From: M3007 sp046296435
GTDB lineage: Bacteria; Bacteroidota; Bacteroidia; Chitinophagales; Saprospiraceae
Direction of reading: 5' to 3'
NCBI GenBank assembly: GCA_046296435.1
Contig: JBKBLI010000019.1
Coordinates: 1-51,484, forward strand
Length of the DNA stretch: 51,484 nucleotides
This document shows, one piece after another, positions 40,646 through 51,400 of this stretch. Below the pieces are notes generated by a model, which saw only the letters and a program-made list of their open reading frames with translations, had not been told where the DNA came from and searched no databases. The number at the start of each line of letters is the position of its first letter. The stretch's first letter is position 1. The position numbers were made by a program, and so were the translations under genes.

Positions 40646-41341
40646 TCAGGATGTTTTGAAGCGCCTTCTGACGAGCTTGATAAAGTTTTTGGCGGTTTCG
40701 ATGCGTTTTTTGTCCGGCCAGGCATAGCGCATTGCGCAGTGTTCGATGAGATAAGCCTTGGCTTGGTCGAAATTGTCCATTTGATTGAGCGTATGAATGG
40801 CCTGGTCGAAAGCCTTGGCGTCGTCGGCAAATAGCTCGCGGGTGAGCAGAAGCCGGTCGTTCAGCGCGATACCTTTTTTGAGATCGGCGATGGGTAGTTC
40901 GGATAGTTTGTCGGCCATTTCTTTGACCTGCTTTTCTTCGAAAAGGGCCTCGAAACCGGCGGCCGGCGCGGCCGGTTCGGGTTTAGCTGCCTTGCCGGAC
41001 GAGGCCGCAGGTTCGGGTTTGGATTGTGGTTTGGGATCCGGATCTGGAGCGACTTTGGGTGCGGGCGGCGCGATGGGTTCGGGGGCGGGCGGGAGCGAGA
41101 GCGCAGGTTCGACAACGGGCGGACGAACGGGTGCAGGAACAGGCGCGGGCGGGGCGGGTGTAGGCGTCCAATGTGGCGTAGAGGGGGCTACGCGTTCGCT
41201 CAGCAGGGCATCATAGAAATCGCGCGCATACGATAGCATGATATCCACGTCAATACGGGCGATATTGTCCGGGTCTTTGCTCAGGCGGTTAAATTCGCGG
41301 TTGAGTTTGTCTAAGAAAATTTTAGCTTTAAGTAAGTCCAT
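40646..41341 (-). CDS. conserved hypothetical protein, two conserved ends joined by a Pro-rich linker
   Basis: This is a 231-residue protein. The N-terminal ~50 residues (KAKIFLDKLNREFNRLSKD, IDVDIMLSYARDFYDALL) look helical. The middle about residues 53-130 is a Pro/Ala/Glu-rich linker. The C-terminal ~95 residues (MADKLSELPIADLKKGIALND, LLTRELFADDAKAFDQAIHTL, DQAKAYLIEHC, WPDKKRIETAKNFIKLVRRRF) resemble conserved Bacteroidota proteins of unknown function in which a similar ALNDRLLLTRELF segment recurs. There is no signal peptide or membrane helix. It is the first gene of a two-gene unit with the DAO-type oxidoreductase and divergent from tdk over 63 bases. Function unknown. Confidence 0.65.
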   Translation of the reverse strand: MDLLKAKIFLDKLNREFNRLSKDPDNIARIDVDIMLSYARDFYDALLSERVAPSTPHWTPTPAPPAPVPAPVRPPVVEPALSLPPAPEPIAPPAPKVAPDPDPKPQSKPEPAASSGKAAKPEPAAPAAGFEALFEEKQVKEMADKLSELPIADLKKGIALNDRLLLTRELFADDAKAFDQAIHTLNQMDNFDQAKAYLIEHCAMRYAWPDKKRIETAKNFIKLVRRRFKTS

Positions 41342-41404
41342 GCTTTGATGTTTGCGAAATGTGTTACTTTCACCGGCGAATTTCAGGATAATTTTTAATT
41401 TGAC

Positions 41405-41989
41405 GTGTTTTTAGAGCCATATTTCAAAGGAAAACGCTCGGGATGGATCGAAATCGTCTGCGGGTGTATGTTTTCCGGCAAAACCGAAGAACTGCTCCGC
41501 CGTCTTCGTCGCGCCCAGATTGCCGACCTGAAAATAGCGGTATTCAAGCCCCTGACCGACACGCGCTATCACGACGCCAACGTAGTTTCTCACGATTCGA
41601 ACGCCATACAGGCGCAGCCGATTGCGCATTCGCGCGAGCTACTAGCGCTCGACGACGAAACCAGCGTGCTGGGGATCGACGAGGCGCAGTTTTTCGATAT
41701 GGACCTACCCGACGTTTGCAGCCGCTTGGCCTTGCGCGGCGTCCGCGTGATTGCTGCCGGATTAGATATGGATTACCGCGGTCAGCCTTTTGGCCCTATG
41801 CCGCAGCTATTGGCTATGGCGGAATATGTGACCAAGGTGCACGCCATTTGCATACATTGCGGCAACTTAGCTACCCACTCTTACCGCCTGGCCGAGGGCG
41901 ACGAGGTTGTGTTGCTCGGCGAAAAAGAGCAATATGAACCCCGTTGCCGCCATTGTTATCACAAAGGGCCGATGTTGCGGCTACGCTGA
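41405..41989 (+). CDS. tdk: thymidine kinase
   Basis: This 194-residue cytoplasmic enzyme phosphorylates thymidine for salvage and is of the type II (TK1-like) group. The P-loop is CGCMFSGKTEELLRR; Asp-Glu of the Walker B position is in LGIDEAQFFDM. AAGLDMDYRGQPFGPM is the lasso-region signature, and the zinc site is formed by CIHC and CRHC. The GTG start at 41405 is chosen because MFLEPYFKGKRSGWIEIVCG matches the family's N-terminus exactly in spacing; no ATG upstream fits. It is convergent with the giant adhesin gene, with a 10-base gap. Confidence 0.95.
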   Translation: MFLEPYFKGKRSGWIEIVCGCMFSGKTEELLRRLRRAQIADLKIAVFKPLTDTRYHDANVVSHDSNAIQAQPIAHSRELLALDDETSVLGIDEAQFFDMDLPDVCSRLALRGVRVIAAGLDMDYRGQPFGPMPQLLAMAEYVTKVHAICIHCGNLATHSYRLAEGDEVVLLGEKEQYEPRCRHCYHKGPMLRLR

Positions 41990-41999
41990 TGGACAGGCA

Positions 42000-44900
42000 T
42001 CACCGAATTAGCGTAATATCGCCATTGAAGCGTTCAGTCTCTCCGTCGATGAACTGGATTTCTGCCGTCCAGACATAGACATCGTTGTGGCCTTTTTGGT
42101 TTCGGAGCCGGCCATCCCAGGCAAAATTAATATCGTTGGGCGCAAAATCCCGCGCCTCGAATACTTTTTCGCCCCAGCGATCGTAGATGATCCATTGCTT
42201 GATGCGCGCCACATCTGCGCCGCCGTAGATCATGGCCATGGCGTTTGCGGGGTCATTGCCATTCAGATTTATTGCGTTGGGCACGAAGACCCTCCGTTTG
42301 CGGTTGACCGTGACTGCTACTTGCCCTTCCGTTGTGCAGCCGTTCAGATCGATTGCTTTGACCCGGTGGGTATAGCTTTGCAAGGGCTGGTAGCTGAACT
42401 CGGCGCACAGCGGGTCGCCTTCGCAGCCCGGCGCGTAATTCCATTGAATGGTCGCCAGCGGCGTTTCGTAGGAGAACAGCGCCATTATCTCAACCGTCTC
42501 ACCCAGAGCCACGGCGATGCTGGGGCTGAGTTCCAGCAAAAGCGGCGCCGGCTCGCGAATCACCACGAGGGTATCGAGCGTGCAGCCGTTGGCGTCGTAG
42601 AGGGTGATGAGCCAGGGGCCTGCCGTCAGGTTGTCAAACTGTTTGGCTGTACTTGCCGGGCTGCCATTGAGCGCAAAAAGGATGGGCTGGACGCCGCCTT
42701 GGATGCCGTTGACGACAATCTGGCCGTTGCGTTGTCCGGCGCATAGGATGTCGCGAATGCTCAGGTCGAATGCGGTGGGGACTGCGGGGTCGAGTTGTAC
42801 CTGCGTGCTGGCTGTATTCGAACAGCCGTTTATCGTGTTGACGATCTGGATCGAATAGACGCCTGCGGCTCCGGCGACGGGTTGGTATCCATCCGCTCCG
42901 GAGAGGATAACGCCGCCATTGGAAGCGCTCCAACTGACTGTGAAATTAGGTCCCGCGCTTGAGCCGACGGCGTTGAGCGCAATGGAGCTTACGGTGCAAT
43001 TGAGCGTGCCGCCGGGCGCCAACGAGATTTGGGGCAAGGCAAAGTCGGCGTTGACCTGCGCGTTGATCTGACGTTGGCAACCGTTTGGCCCTGTGATGGT
43101 GAGGGTATATACTCCGGGCGTATTGACAGTAGGGGCAAGTTCCGCCGATGTGAAGCCGCCCGGGCCGTTCCAGACTGCTTGCGCTCCGGGCGTGCTGACC
43201 GTAGCGCTGATGGCGGACACGCCGCCATTGGCGCAGTTGAGGATGGTCCCTTCCACATTGCCGGAGGGTAGGGCGTCGTCGAGTAGGACCAGGGCCGATC
43301 CTTGGGCGGTGCAGCCGTTAAGCCCGGTGACGACTACGGTGTAGCTTCCAAACTCGTTGACCGTGGGATTGGGCAGTCCCGCGCTTGCCGGGGTGATCCC
43401 GGGGCCTTGCCAGGCATAGGTCAGGTTCGGCGTGCCGCTGAGCGCCTGTAAGGTAGCCGTGGCGTTGGCGCAATCGAGCGTGTCGCCCACAACGATCAGG
43501 TCAGGCGGATCGTTGTCGATCCCCACGGCGACTGCTGCGCTGTTGGTGCAGCCGTTGGCTGTGTTGGCGACCGTCAGGATGTACTGACCCGGTAAAGATA
43601 CGTTCGGCGCAATCTGGTTTTGATTGACGGCATTGATGCCCGGACCGCTCCATTCGTAGTTCAAAAAATTGCCTGCAGTGGCCTGGGATCCAGAGCCGTC
43701 GAGTTGCGCTTGCGGTTCGGCGCAGGTTAGCGTTTTCTCAGAACCGGCCGAGGCTATCGGCGGTTCAAAATCAGCGCTTACAGTCGTTTGCGCGACGGCG
43801 CTGCAGCCATTGATTTGGTTGACCACGAGTAGTTCGTAATTGCCGGATTCGGTTACTGTAGGCTGAACCTGGCTTGCGTTGGCGGGCGTGATGCCCGGGC
43901 CGCTCCAGGTCAATAAGTAGGTAGGGCCAGTGTCTGACCCGCTACCATCCAGCGTCACTCCGGCGCCGATATTGGCGCAATTGAGTACGGTCGGCGGGCC
44001 TGCGTTGACAAACGGCGTCAGGCTGTCCACTTGTACGACGACAGAACTGACAGCGGTACAACCATTGAGCGTGTTGGTCACCGTGAGCAGATAAACGCCG
44101 GAAGCATTCACGTTGGGTTGCGGCGCTCCCGACTGTCCGGGGAGCACTCCCGGGCCGCTCCATTGGTAAGCGTATTCCGGCCCTGCGCTGGATGCGCTAC
44201 CATCTAACTGGACGACGGGTAAGGCGCAGGATAAGGTCGGCGAAGCGCCGGCGTCTGCTGTCGGTTGCGCAATTTGGGTGAGGACGACCACGCTGTCGCT
44301 GGCTTCGCAAAAATTGTTTTGATTGACAATTGTAAGCGTGTATGATCCGCCTTCTGCCACGACCGGTTCGGTCGCGTTGGCGTTGGTTGAATTGATGCCC
44401 GGCCCTTGCCAGATGTAAACAAATTCTGGCCCTGCGCTTGAGCCTGATGAGCTAATCAGGATCTGCGGTGTTGTGCAGGTGATGATGCCGGAGCCGGTAA
44501 TTTGAGCGACTGGAGTATCTATGTTCTGGGTGACGACCACCGACCCGGAGGCGGAGCAGCCATTGGTCGTGTTGACAATCAGCAGGGTATAGTCTCCGGG
44601 TTGTGAAATCACAGGCGACACGTCGCCTGCATTGCCCGGCTGTATATCCGGGCCGCTCCACTGATAAGCAAACAGAGCGCCTGTGCTGGATCCGGTAGCG
44701 TCTAAGGGGGTTGAGAGGGTCTGACAGTTGAGTTGGGCCGGCGTAGCGATGACCAGATCGGGCGCCGTCAGGTCGGCGGCAATGAACACGCTGTCAATAC
44801 TTCGGCAACTATTGGCGACGTTCAGCACCTCGAGAATATAAAGTCCGGGGAGCGAGACGAGCGGTTGGGGAGATTGTTGATTGGCCGGCGAGATATCCGG

Positions 44901-47900
44901 TCCTTGCCATGTGATTTGATATCCCGCGCCGCTGTCTGTACCCGGATCGCCTATGACCAATGCGGGCATGGCGCAGGTCAGCGTTGCATTCTGTCCCGCA
45001 AGGGCCTGCGGGAATACCGCGTTAGTTTGTATGACAGCCTGATCTGAAGCCGTGCATCCGTTGGCTGTATTGGTAACAATAAGTAGGTAAGTGCCCGGTT
45101 GATGGATCGTGGGTTGATACGCGCCCGTATCTCCGGCCCCTATTCCTGGTCCACTCCACATATATTCAAATTGCGGCCCTGCCGAAGTAGCGGCGCTTCC
45201 GAGCGTGTGTGTAGTCGAGATACAATCGATGACTGCATCCGGTCCGGCGGCGGCGACAGGCGCTTCGAAGTCTTCAACAATCGTCACTTGCGCCGTCGCA
45301 GTACACCAATTGACATTATTGCTCACCAGGAGTTGATAGACGCCGGGTTGCGTCACCTGAGGCTGCGCTGCGTTGGCCTCGGCGGGCGCTATTCCAGGTC
45401 CGGACCACAGCAGCGAAATATTTGGGCCGCTGGCCGACGCGCTTGCATCCAGTGAAATGAGGCCGTTGTTGAAACAATTCAGGATGCCGGGAGGGCCGGC
45501 ATCGGCCAAAGGCGCTATTGTATCGATCAGGATAAAGACGATATCGGTACTGCTGCACGCATTTTGCAGGTTACTGACCGTAAGGGTGTAGGCTCCTGGG
45601 GCATTCAGATTTTGCGGGCTGAGTTCGTTTTGGTTAGCAGGCGTAATCCCCGGCCCGCTCCAAGTATAAACGATACCCGAGCCTGCAGATGATCCGCTTG
45701 CATCGATAGATACGCTTCCTGAGGCGCAGTTGATTGTCAAGTCCGGCCCGGCGTTGGCTGTGGGTACATCGGCGTCCTGCGTCACGGTCAAAGTATCGCT
45801 GGTTTCGCAAAAGTTGACGGGATTGCGTACGGTAGCGATGTAAAGACCGGGTTGCGCGACGACGGGATTCGGCAGGTTGGCATTGGCGGGCGTGATGCCC
45901 GGCCCCTGCCATATCCATAACACATTGGCCGGAGCGGCAGACCCGCTCAGCCCGATTCCGCTCGCATTGGCGCAGGTTAGGATGGTATCCTGTCCGGCAT
46001 TAAGCGTAGGGTATTCGATATCGATAGCCACCTGGACTGCGTCGGTAGCGGTGCAGCCATTGACCTGATTGGCTATCGTCAACATATACTGACCGGCCTG
46101 CGAAACAGTCGGTTGGTAGCTTTGTTGGTTGGCCGGCGTGATGCCGGGTCCCGACCAGATTGCCGTGAAATTGCCACCTTGAGAAGAGGCTCCGCCAATG
46201 ACAACCTCTGGCGTAGCGCAATTGATGGTTTGCGAAGGTCCCGCATCTGCGGTGGGATAGCTAATCAGGTCGGTTACAATAGCCGTATCCAGCGTAAAGC
46301 ATTGGTTGACCGGATTTGAGACGCGCAGCACATACGCGCCCGGTATATTGACCGTAGGATTGAGCAGGTTTTCTTCGCCTGGAAATATACCCGGCCCGCT
46401 CCACAAAATTACGTAGGGTGGGTTGTGCGCCGATGCGGCGCCTTCCAAAGTAGCTACGGGCAGGATGCAAGTCAGGTTGTGATCCGGGCCGGCGCTGACG
46501 CCCTGGGGCGCGGCAATGTCTTGCAGGACAGTGACCGCGCTCGTCTGCGTGCATTGGTTTGCGGGATTGGTCACCGTCACGGTGTAAACGCCGGGCAAAC
46601 CAACCACCGGAGAAGCTGCATTTGCATTGGCGGGCGTAATATCCGGCCCGGTCCATGTATAAGTCGCATTGGGTATATTGGTTTGGCTGACGATGGGCGT
46701 AGCGGTAATTTCGCAGTCCAGCGTTTGATTGACTTGCAGACTGACCGATGGGGGAGTGTTGTTTGCGACTACCTGTGCCGTAGCGCTCGACGAACAGTTG
46801 TTGGCCGGGTTGGTGACGGTGAGCGTGTACGTTCCGCCGACGTTGACCGGTGGGTTTTGTTGATTTTGATTGAGGGGCGTAATCCCGGGGCCTGTCCAGA
46901 GATAATTGACGCCCGGCGTGGGCGAGTTACCCTGAAGCACAACAGTTCCTCCGTCGGGTTGGCAGTTGAGTTCTCCTCCTGAAGCCGTAGCCCCCGGTAG
47001 TTGTATGTTGGCTCCGATGGTAATGCTTGCCGTATCTTTACAGGTTTTTGTTCCGGCGGTATTGCTGATGATCAGGTGATAAGTTCCGGGCGCGTTTACG
47101 CTTTGGGAGGTCTGGTTGCCGATGCTCGTCCAGTTGCTGTTGGTCCATACAAAATTTGAACCGTTAGATCCGACGCTGGTCAGCAGCGCCGAGGTGTTGA
47201 TGCAGTTGATGGTTTGTAGATTGGTCTGAATCTGAGCAGACACAGGCACCTTTTGTACGACGAATCTGACAAAGCTATCGCAGCCCCTCCATGATTCATA
47301 TACCTCAAAAAAAGGCCCGCCGATATCGCAATATTTGTTGCCGTTGAGTTCAAAGCATTCGCCGTCGCAGATATATTGGACGCCAATGTTGGTTTCGTTG
47401 CGCGGTAAAATGCGGATATTTTGGCGTACCGTGCTGTCGCAACCCAACCAGGAGGGGAAGGGCGTTGAGAGTAGGGATATAGGATTGGGGCTGTAGGTGC
47501 TGATGGTAGTGAAGGGCGGTTCGTCCCAGGTATAAGGCAGATCTTCGAAGCAGAGTGTCACCTGGGGCTTGACCGTAGGCGGTATGGGTTGGTTAACCAC
47601 CGGTAAGCAGGCCTGTTGGGTAGCGCTGCAAGCGTTGCCCACTTGTACGCAGATCGAACCGCCCTGCGTGCCAAAGGTGACGGTTACCGATGTTCCGTTC
47701 TGGGCGTTGAGCAACACGTTGTTGCCCAAGCCGTTGATAGACGAGCCCGGGGGGGCTATCCAGCGGTATTGGCCTGCGCCGGGTACCGGCGGGATGGAAT
47801 AGGTAGCGGTGGCGCCCGGACAAACTTGTGTGGGGCCTTGCGGAACGCTCGGCGCCCCTACCGACGGCGGCGACACTGAACCTTGCAATACGTTGATGGT

Positions 47901-48359
47901 GTAATTACAGACGTCGTTTGTCCAGCCGTCGATCATCAGATAATATGTTTGGCCCGGCACAAAATCCGTGTAAGAAAGGATCAGCGGTTGGCCGCCGCCG
48001 CCGCTTGTGCCCGGATTGCAGGTGAGGGCGTCGTCCTGGCAATTGGCGAAAAAAGCGGCTTGCAGCCCATTGCCTTGTTGGCAATTGCTGGTCGAAATGT
48101 CGATCGTAATGGTCGAAGTCCCCGCTACAAATCCAAACCACTGGTCGTTGTGGATGAAAATGGCGCCGCAAACGGTGTTTCCGCCGGATGGAAAACCGTT
48201 GTTGATCCCCGTGTACCCGTCGAAATTACAGTAAACGCAAGTGGTTTGGCAGGATTCAGCGCCCGGCGGCGGCGGCGTGAAGCATTGAGGAGTTACCTGA
48301 GCATTTATACCGGGAATAATAAACAACGCAAAGGCGAAGAGATTGAAAAATTTTTTCAT
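42000..48359 (-). CDS. giant Ig-repeat surface adhesin with SprB-like and T9SS type B C-terminal domains
   Basis: This is a 2119-residue secreted protein. The signal peptide is MKKFFNLFAFALFIIPGINA. The N-terminal region (about 25-400) is Cys-rich and includes a PPC-like fold (IFIHNDQWFGFVAGTS, YYLMIDGWTNDVCNYTI) and a PKD-like segment. From about residue 390 to 1850 there are about 18 Ig-like repeats of ~82 residues, most with W-x-G-P-G/D-I, P-x-V and NGCT, and a second conserved Cys near each unit start. A SprB-type repeat follows near 1860 (VNGIQGGVQPILFALNG). The last ~100 residues, from VFVPNAINLNGNDPANA with IYDRWGEKVFEA to FNGDITLIR, are a gliding-motility-associated (type B) T9SS domain. 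The start is set by the signal peptide. A surface adhesin role is inferred. Confidence 0.88.
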   Translation of the reverse strand: MKKFFNLFAFALFIIPGINAQVTPQCFTPPPPGAESCQTTCVYCNFDGYTGINNGFPSGGNTVCGAIFIHNDQWFGFVAGTSTITIDISTSNCQQGNGLQAAFFANCQDDALTCNPGTSGGGGQPLILSYTDFVPGQTYYLMIDGWTNDVCNYTINVLQGSVSPPSVGAPSVPQGPTQVCPGATATYSIPPVPGAGQYRWIAPPGSSINGLGNNVLLNAQNGTSVTVTFGTQGGSICVQVGNACSATQQACLPVVNQPIPPTVKPQVTLCFEDLPYTWDEPPFTTISTYSPNPISLLSTPFPSWLGCDSTVRQNIRILPRNETNIGVQYICDGECFELNGNKYCDIGGPFFEVYESWRGCDSFVRFVVQKVPVSAQIQTNLQTINCINTSALLTSVGSNGSNFVWTNSNWTSIGNQTSQSVNAPGTYHLIISNTAGTKTCKDTASITIGANIQLPGATASGGELNCQPDGGTVVLQGNSPTPGVNYLWTGPGITPLNQNQQNPPVNVGGTYTLTVTNPANNCSSSATAQVVANNTPPSVSLQVNQTLDCEITATPIVSQTNIPNATYTWTGPDITPANANAASPVVGLPGVYTVTVTNPANQCTQTSAVTVLQDIAAPQGVSAGPDHNLTCILPVATLEGAASAHNPPYVILWSGPGIFPGEENLLNPTVNIPGAYVLRVSNPVNQCFTLDTAIVTDLISYPTADAGPSQTINCATPEVVIGGASSQGGNFTAIWSGPGITPANQQSYQPTVSQAGQYMLTIANQVNGCTATDAVQVAIDIEYPTLNAGQDTILTCANASGIGLSGSAAPANVLWIWQGPGITPANANLPNPVVAQPGLYIATVRNPVNFCETSDTLTVTQDADVPTANAGPDLTINCASGSVSIDASGSSAGSGIVYTWSGPGITPANQNELSPQNLNAPGAYTLTVSNLQNACSSTDIVFILIDTIAPLADAGPPGILNCFNNGLISLDASASASGPNISLLWSGPGIAPAEANAAQPQVTQPGVYQLLVSNNVNWCTATAQVTIVEDFEAPVAAAGPDAVIDCISTTHTLGSAATSAGPQFEYMWSGPGIGAGDTGAYQPTIHQPGTYLLIVTNTANGCTASDQAVIQTNAVFPQALAGQNATLTCAMPALVIGDPGTDSGAGYQITWQGPDISPANQQSPQPLVSLPGLYILEVLNVANSCRSIDSVFIAADLTAPDLVIATPAQLNCQTLSTPLDATGSSTGALFAYQWSGPDIQPGNAGDVSPVISQPGDYTLLIVNTTNGCSASGSVVVTQNIDTPVAQITGSGIITCTTPQILISSSGSSAGPEFVYIWQGPGINSTNANATEPVVAEGGSYTLTIVNQNNFCEASDSVVVLTQIAQPTADAGASPTLSCALPVVQLDGSASSAGPEYAYQWSGPGVLPGQSGAPQPNVNASGVYLLTVTNTLNGCTAVSSVVVQVDSLTPFVNAGPPTVLNCANIGAGVTLDGSGSDTGPTYLLTWSGPGITPANASQVQPTVTESGNYELLVVNQINGCSAVAQTTVSADFEPPIASAGSEKTLTCAEPQAQLDGSGSQATAGNFLNYEWSGPGINAVNQNQIAPNVSLPGQYILTVANTANGCTNSAAVAVGIDNDPPDLIVVGDTLDCANATATLQALSGTPNLTYAWQGPGITPASAGLPNPTVNEFGSYTVVVTGLNGCTAQGSALVLLDDALPSGNVEGTILNCANGGVSAISATVSTPGAQAVWNGPGGFTSAELAPTVNTPGVYTLTITGPNGCQRQINAQVNADFALPQISLAPGGTLNCTVSSIALNAVGSSAGPNFTVSWSASNGGVILSGADGYQPVAGAAGVYSIQIVNTINGCSNTASTQVQLDPAVPTAFDLSIRDILCAGQRNGQIVVNGIQGGVQPILFALNGSPASTAKQFDNLTAGPWLITLYDANGCTLDTLVVIREPAPLLLELSPSIAVALGETVEIMALFSYETPLATIQWNYAPGCEGDPLCAEFSYQPLQSYTHRVKAIDLNGCTTEGQVAVTVNRKRRVFVPNAINLNGNDPANAMAMIYGGADVARIKQWIIYDRWGEKVFEARDFAPNDINFAWDGRLRNQKGHNDVYVWTAEIQFIDGETERFNGDITLIR
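42780..47230 (-). repeat. array of about 18 Ig-like repeats within the giant adhesin
   Basis: Units of roughly 245 bases encode W(S/T/Q)GPGI ... NGC(T/S). The DNA copies are clearly diverged, so this is an old protein repeat rather than a recent DNA duplication. Confidence 0.75.
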
Positions 48360-48380
48360 CGAAAAGTGAAAAAATGAAAA

Positions 48381-48414
48381 AAAATCTCCGCCGACTTGCG
48401 CCGACGGAGATTTT
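48381..48414 (-). terminator. hairpin with T-run between the two adhesin genes
   Basis: On the minus strand AAAATCTCCG and CGGAGATTTT form a perfect 10-bp stem with a 14-base loop; the second arm runs into an uninterrupted T8 (48377-48384), a textbook intrinsic terminator shape. It starts 13 bases after the stop of the upstream adhesin gene and ends 22 bases before the downstream ATG. Confidence 0.7.
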
Positions 48415-48416
48415 GA

Positions 48417-48424
48417 CAAAAATA
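48417..48424 (-). promoter_or_regulatory. -7 promoter box for the downstream adhesin, overlapping the hairpin leader
   Basis: The minus strand reads TATTTTTG (perfect TAnnTTTG), 2 bases before the hairpin. The implied transcript start (about 5-7 bases on) is inside the first stem arm, so the 5' leader of the downstream gene would begin with most of this hairpin. Confidence 0.5.
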
Positions 48425-48426
48425 TA

Positions 48427-51400
48427 TTATCGCGTGAGCGTTACGTCGCCTTTGAAAAGCTCCGTAAGACCATCTTTGAACAAAATTTCGGCATACCACA
48501 CAAAGACTGCCGGATTGGCGGGGCTACCTCGGAAGTTGCCATTCCAACCCGAGTTGTAGTCGTTGGGCGGGAAGTCGTTGTAACTGTGCACCAATTCGCC
48601 CCAGCGGTCATACACTGCGAAACTGATGATCCGTTCTACGTCCTGTCCTCCATAGATCATAAACACTTCATTGCCCAGATTCGACCCCGGATTGAATGCC
48701 GTAGGCACAAAGATACAACGCTCGCGGTTGACGATGACCAGACGGTCGTCTTGCGCCGTGCATCCGTTGGCGTCGGATACGACCACGCGATAACGAAATG
48801 ACGAGGTAGGCGTAATCACGCAATTAGTGCAAAATACGGTATCCAAGAGTCCGGGCGGCGTTACGGTCAATTTGGTGATACGATCCGGGAAGTTGACAAT
48901 GTTGTCTAAAGACAGAGAAAGCGACGAACCCAGTTTGATAGTAGTATCCGGCCCCAGATCCACGATCAATTGTTCCGGTTCAAGAAGCGTTATGGTCGTT
49001 TCGAATTCGCAGCCGTTGATATCCTGGATGAGCAGGTTGTGCGGTCCGGGCGGAAGCGACGTAAACGAAACTGTGCCGCCTAGGGGCGAGCCGTCAAGCG
49101 AGTACAAGAAGGGCGGTGTGCCGCCCTGAACGCCCTGCACCGTGATGACGCCATTGGTCAAGCCATAGCAGGTAATGTCGCGCACATTCAAATCCACCCC
49201 GGAAGGTGTGCTGGGGTCGACGCTTACTTGTACTGTGGCGATGGAGCTACATCCGTTCTGCGTATTGGTTACCACTATTTGATAAGCGCCGGCCTGATTT
49301 ACGGTAGGCGTCTGGGTATTGCCGCCGGAGAGGATGTTGCCATCTTGTGTGCTCCAGGCAAAAGTGAAACTGCCTTGTTGCTGTACGCTTACGCTGAGGC
49401 TGACCTGACTGGTCGTGCAGTTGAGTTGTCCGGGCGTCCCTGTTGTTAGCGTGGGGGCTTGTACGTCGGCATTGACGGTGGTTCCGGTGCTGTTGGAGCA
49501 ACCGTTGGGTGCGGTGACGGTCAGCGTATAGTTGCCTGGTACGCTTACCTGCGGGTTTTGCTCGTTTGAAGTGAATCCCCCGGGACCATTCCACAGCCAG
49601 GTTACGCCCGGCGTATTGGAGGCGCCGGTCAGCGAAATGCTTGTGATACTGCAAGTGAGCAGTCCTCCAGTGGCGGAGAGTTGCGGGATACTGGCATCCG
49701 GATCAACCTGAGCGCTGGCTACCGATGTGCAACCATTGACTTGCGAAGTGACGGTCAGCACATATTGGCCGGTCAGACTCACGGTCGGATTTTGTTCGTT
49801 TGAAGTAAACCCGCCGGGTCCGGTCCAGGAGTAGCTGACGTTGGTTGAAGGCGAAGACCCCGTGATGGTTCCTGTCGGGCTGAGACAGGAAAGGATGACG
49901 CCTTGGGCTGAGGCCCCCGGCTGATTGATGTCTTGCTGTACATTAATCGTAAACGTAGCCGTACAGGAACTGGAGTTAGCCGTCGCCGTCAAGGTATAAG
50001 CTCCGGGCTGCGTTGCTGTCGGACTCAACTCGTTTGAGGTAAATCCTCCCGGTCCAGTCCAGGAGTAACCGGCGTCGGCTACGCTGCTAGAAGTCTGCAA
50101 AACAACGCTTTGTACTTCGCAGGTCAGGATATCGGCGACGCTGTTTAGTTGCGGCGTTGTCAAGTCCTGAGTGGCTACGGCGGTGGCCGAGCTGGTACAA
50201 CCATTAGATTGACTAGTAACGGTCAGCACATACACGCCGGCGACTGTTACGGGCGGGTTTTGTACGTTTGACTCAAAACCGTTTGGCCCCGTCCAAGACC
50301 AGGTTACATTGCCCGTACCCGAAGCGCCGCTCAGGTTGATGCTTGGATTTGCGCAGTCCAATTGGCCTGCGCTTGCCGTTACGTCCTGTGGCGGTGCGAT
50401 ATCCTGGGCTATGCTGACGCTTTGGGTGCTGACGCAACCATTGGGGCCGGTCACCGTGAAAACATATGGTCCGGGCTGGTTGATCAGAATGTTTGCCTGC
50501 GTGAGGGTTCCGCCGCCTGGAACTGTCCATGCTATTGTCGCGCCGGCCGTATTGGTGATCCCGTTTAGGCTTAGCTCAGTTTGGCTACAGGTCAATATGC
50601 CGCCGCCGCTGATCGCAACATCCGGAGCATCTGTATTTTGTAGCACGACGGCGGTAGCGATACTGGTGCAGGCGTTGGCGCCGGTCACGGTCAGGGTGTA
50701 CTCCCCGGGTTGCGTCACCTGTGGGTTTTGGACGGACGAAGTAAAGCCTGATGGACCTGTCCATTCCCAGGTTACCGATGTGCTTGGCGAGGACCCTGCA
50801 AGCGTAATTACGCCGGTGGTACAGCTTAGTTCGCCTCCTGTGGCGGCGGCTCCCGGCTCGTTTATATCCTGACTGACGAGGACTTGCGCCTCCGAAGTGC
50901 ACCCATTAGCGCCGGTTACAATCACTTGATAAGTCCCGGGAGCGTTAGCAGACGCGCTCGCGGTGTTGGCTGAGAAGTTGTTCGGCCCGCTCCATACGAA
51001 GCTCGTGCCTGTCGTGGTGGTCGCGGTGAGTACGGTTGTCAGGTCGTCGCAGTCCAGATCGTTAGACGAAGCGGCGTTGGCGCCGGGCGGGACGATGTTC
51101 TGTTCGGCGGTTGCCGTGACGAGGGTCGTACATCCGTTCGGAGCGGTGACGGTCAGTTCATAAACGCCCGGCTCGCTCACCGTTGGATTCTGAACGTTAG
51201 AAGTGAAGCCGCCGGGGCCTGTCCAGGAGTAGGCGACGTTGTTGGTGGTGGAGGCGCCGTTGAGCGTCACCGTTTGGGCGGCGCAGGTCAGCGTGGCGCC
51301 GCTTGCGCTGGCGTTGGGCGGCGCGATATTTTGTTGTACAAGTACAAAAGCGGTATTGGTGCAACCGTTGGCCAGCGTGACTTGCACGGAGTAGGAGCCG

